DNA from: Prescottella defluvii
GTDB lineage: Bacteria > Actinomycetota > Actinomycetes > Mycobacteriales > Mycobacteriaceae
Reading direction: 5' to 3'
Length of the DNA: 64,000 nt
NCBI GenBank assembly: GCA_029690005.1
Contig: CP121458.1
Span: 992,001-1,056,000, forward strand
The notes beneath the pieces were generated by a model that had not been told where the DNA came from, searched no databases, and was given only the letters and a program-made list of their open reading frames with translations. Within the stretch, counting starts at the first letter, position 1; each line of letters begins with the position of its first letter. This document shows, in pieces, positions 63,464 to 64,000 of this stretch. The position numbers and the translations under genes are program-made.

Positions 63464-64000
63464 TCAGGCCGCCGCGTGCGTCGAACCGTGCCCGTCGGCG
63501 CGGTGGGCGACGGGCCGATCGACCGCGAAGCCGTCCAGGAAGATCGATACGCAGTCCTCCGCCAGGCGCGAGGTCGGATACGCGTCGTCCGACCGGTGCC
63601 ACTTGATGGACAGCCACACCATGTCGCGGATCAGCCGGTGGAACACGTCCGCCGGCAGATCGCCGCGGAACGTGCCCTGGCGCTTACCGTCCTCGATCGT
63701 GTCGAGCCACGTCTGCTGGATCTCGTCGGCGAGGTCACCGGCCCGGGCGTGAAACGCCACGTCGCGGAGCCGCGACAGTTCGTCCTGGTACACCGCAGTC
63801 GCGTACGGGTTCTCCTGCGCCGCAGCCAGGGAGGCGTTCACGATCGCGCGCAGTCGGGATCGGGGGTCGAGGTTCCGGGCGTCGATCGATCGGTAGCGCG
63901 TGCGCAGGTTCTCGAGGTACTCGGTCACCAGTTCGTCGGCCATCGCCTGCTTCGACGGGAAGTGGTGGTAGAGCGCACCGGGCACGACGCCGACCCGATC
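63464..64000 (-). CDS. KstR2-like TetR-family regulator, 5' end beyond the window
   Basis: 178 residues present; the start lies outside. It begins inside the recognition helix (VPGALYHHFPSKQAMADELV) and continues with the ligand domain: TAVYQDELSRLRD, IQQTWLDTIEDGKRQGTFRG and RLIRDMVWLSIKWHRSDDAY. The pattern GxLYHHFxSK, YQDExxRL and RDxxWxSxxW matches KstR2, the repressor of the cholesterol CD-ring genes whose ligand is a CoA thioester. Control of the downstream SnoaL-SnoaL-OYE operon through the site at 63378 is likely (inference). Confidence 0.82.
   Translation of the reverse strand, partial: DRVGVVPGALYHHFPSKQAMADELVTEYLENLRTRYRSIDARNLDPRSRLRAIVNASLAAAQENPYATAVYQDELSRLRDVAFHARAGDLADEIQQTWLDTIEDGKRQGTFRGDLPADVFHRLIRDMVWLSIKWHRSDDAYPTSRLAEDCVSIFLDGFAVDRPVAHRADGHGSTHAAA

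Noticed and set aside
1..64000. Interpretation of the many broken genes as genuine pseudogenes
   Set aside because: Conservation continues at full strength after each break, breaks cluster at G/C runs, and essential-looking operon genes are affected; sequencing error explains it better. The MFS remnant at 19004 is the exception.
1..64000. tRNA, rRNA, riboswitch, integrase or insertion sequence
   Set aside because: I saw no cloverleaf with CCA-type end, no rRNA-like stretch, no transposase or integrase motifs and no att-like repeats. A covariance-model search would be needed to exclude small RNAs.

Overview
The window is high-GC DNA with actinobacterial gene content and ribosome-binding sites. 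The mix of genes points to Rhodococcus or a close relative (Nocardia, Gordonia): MmpL-type exporter, GAF-ANTAR regulator, KstR2-like regulator, ScoAB, CYP116B-type P450, several MHS-family aromatic-acid transporters and many IclR/TetR regulators. This assignment is an inference from gene content. No rRNA, tRNA, CRISPR array, transposase or phage gene was seen.

Layout. 0-14.5 kb is general chromosome: two membrane-anchored proteins of unknown role, catalase, MmpL transporter, ATP-dependent DNA ligase, CNNM/CorC-type protein, GAF-ANTAR regulator, short family-A DNA polymerase, ketopantoate reductase-like protein and a long acyl-CoA dehydrogenase. 14.6-19 kb is a LysR / MHS transporter / FAD aromatic hydroxylase unit closed by a strong hairpin, followed by an MFS remnant. 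19.7-24.9 kb is an arsenic region in two modules (arsR-arsI and arsR-acr3-arsC) that enclose a PadR regulator, DoxX protein and APC permease; related palindromes built on ATATCGA recur at its promoters. 25-27.9 kb holds MerR, WYL and VOC genes. 27.9-34.4 kb is a catabolic cluster of unknown substrate (IclR, SnoaL, two SDRs, KsdD/fumarate-reductase-type flavoprotein, MHS transporter, SnoaL). 35-46.2 kb combines a self-sufficient CYP116B-type P450, an MHS transporter and a hydrolase with a complete homogentisate operon (MarR, hmgA, an uncharacterised protein, fahA, scoA, scoB), in which the coding genes overlap by 4 bases. 46-64 kb is a second uncharacterised cluster: two tandem TetR genes, two paralogous proteins with an RD(R/H)SWG(I/V)RP motif, enoyl-CoA hydratase, APH-like phosphotransferase, PNPOx-fold protein, aldehyde dehydrogenase, SDR, FMO-type monooxygenase, TetR, hydrolase, Zn alcohol dehydrogenase, DUF1254 protein, OYE-family reductase, two SnoaL proteins and a KstR2-like TetR.

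How the genes may work together. The hmg operon can take homogentisate to fumarate and acetoacetate, and ScoAB can activate the acetoacetate. The adjacent P450/transporter unit may import an aromatic acid and hydroxylate it into that pathway (inference). The last cluster looks like oxidative degradation of an alicyclic, terpenoid or steroid-like compound through alcohol, ketone, ester or acid and CoA steps (inference). An inverted repeat TAGAC-N4-GTCTA occurs at two of its divergent promoters, and a near-perfect KstR2-type site lies before the SnoaL/OYE operon.

Sequence quality. At least 20 genes contain reading-frame breaks, nearly all explained by one missing G or C in a short G/C run, with conserved protein resuming in the next frame. 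I treat these as probable sequencing or assembly errors and give each gene its full extent with the break position. One in-frame stop (DUF1254 gene, 59718) is different in kind.
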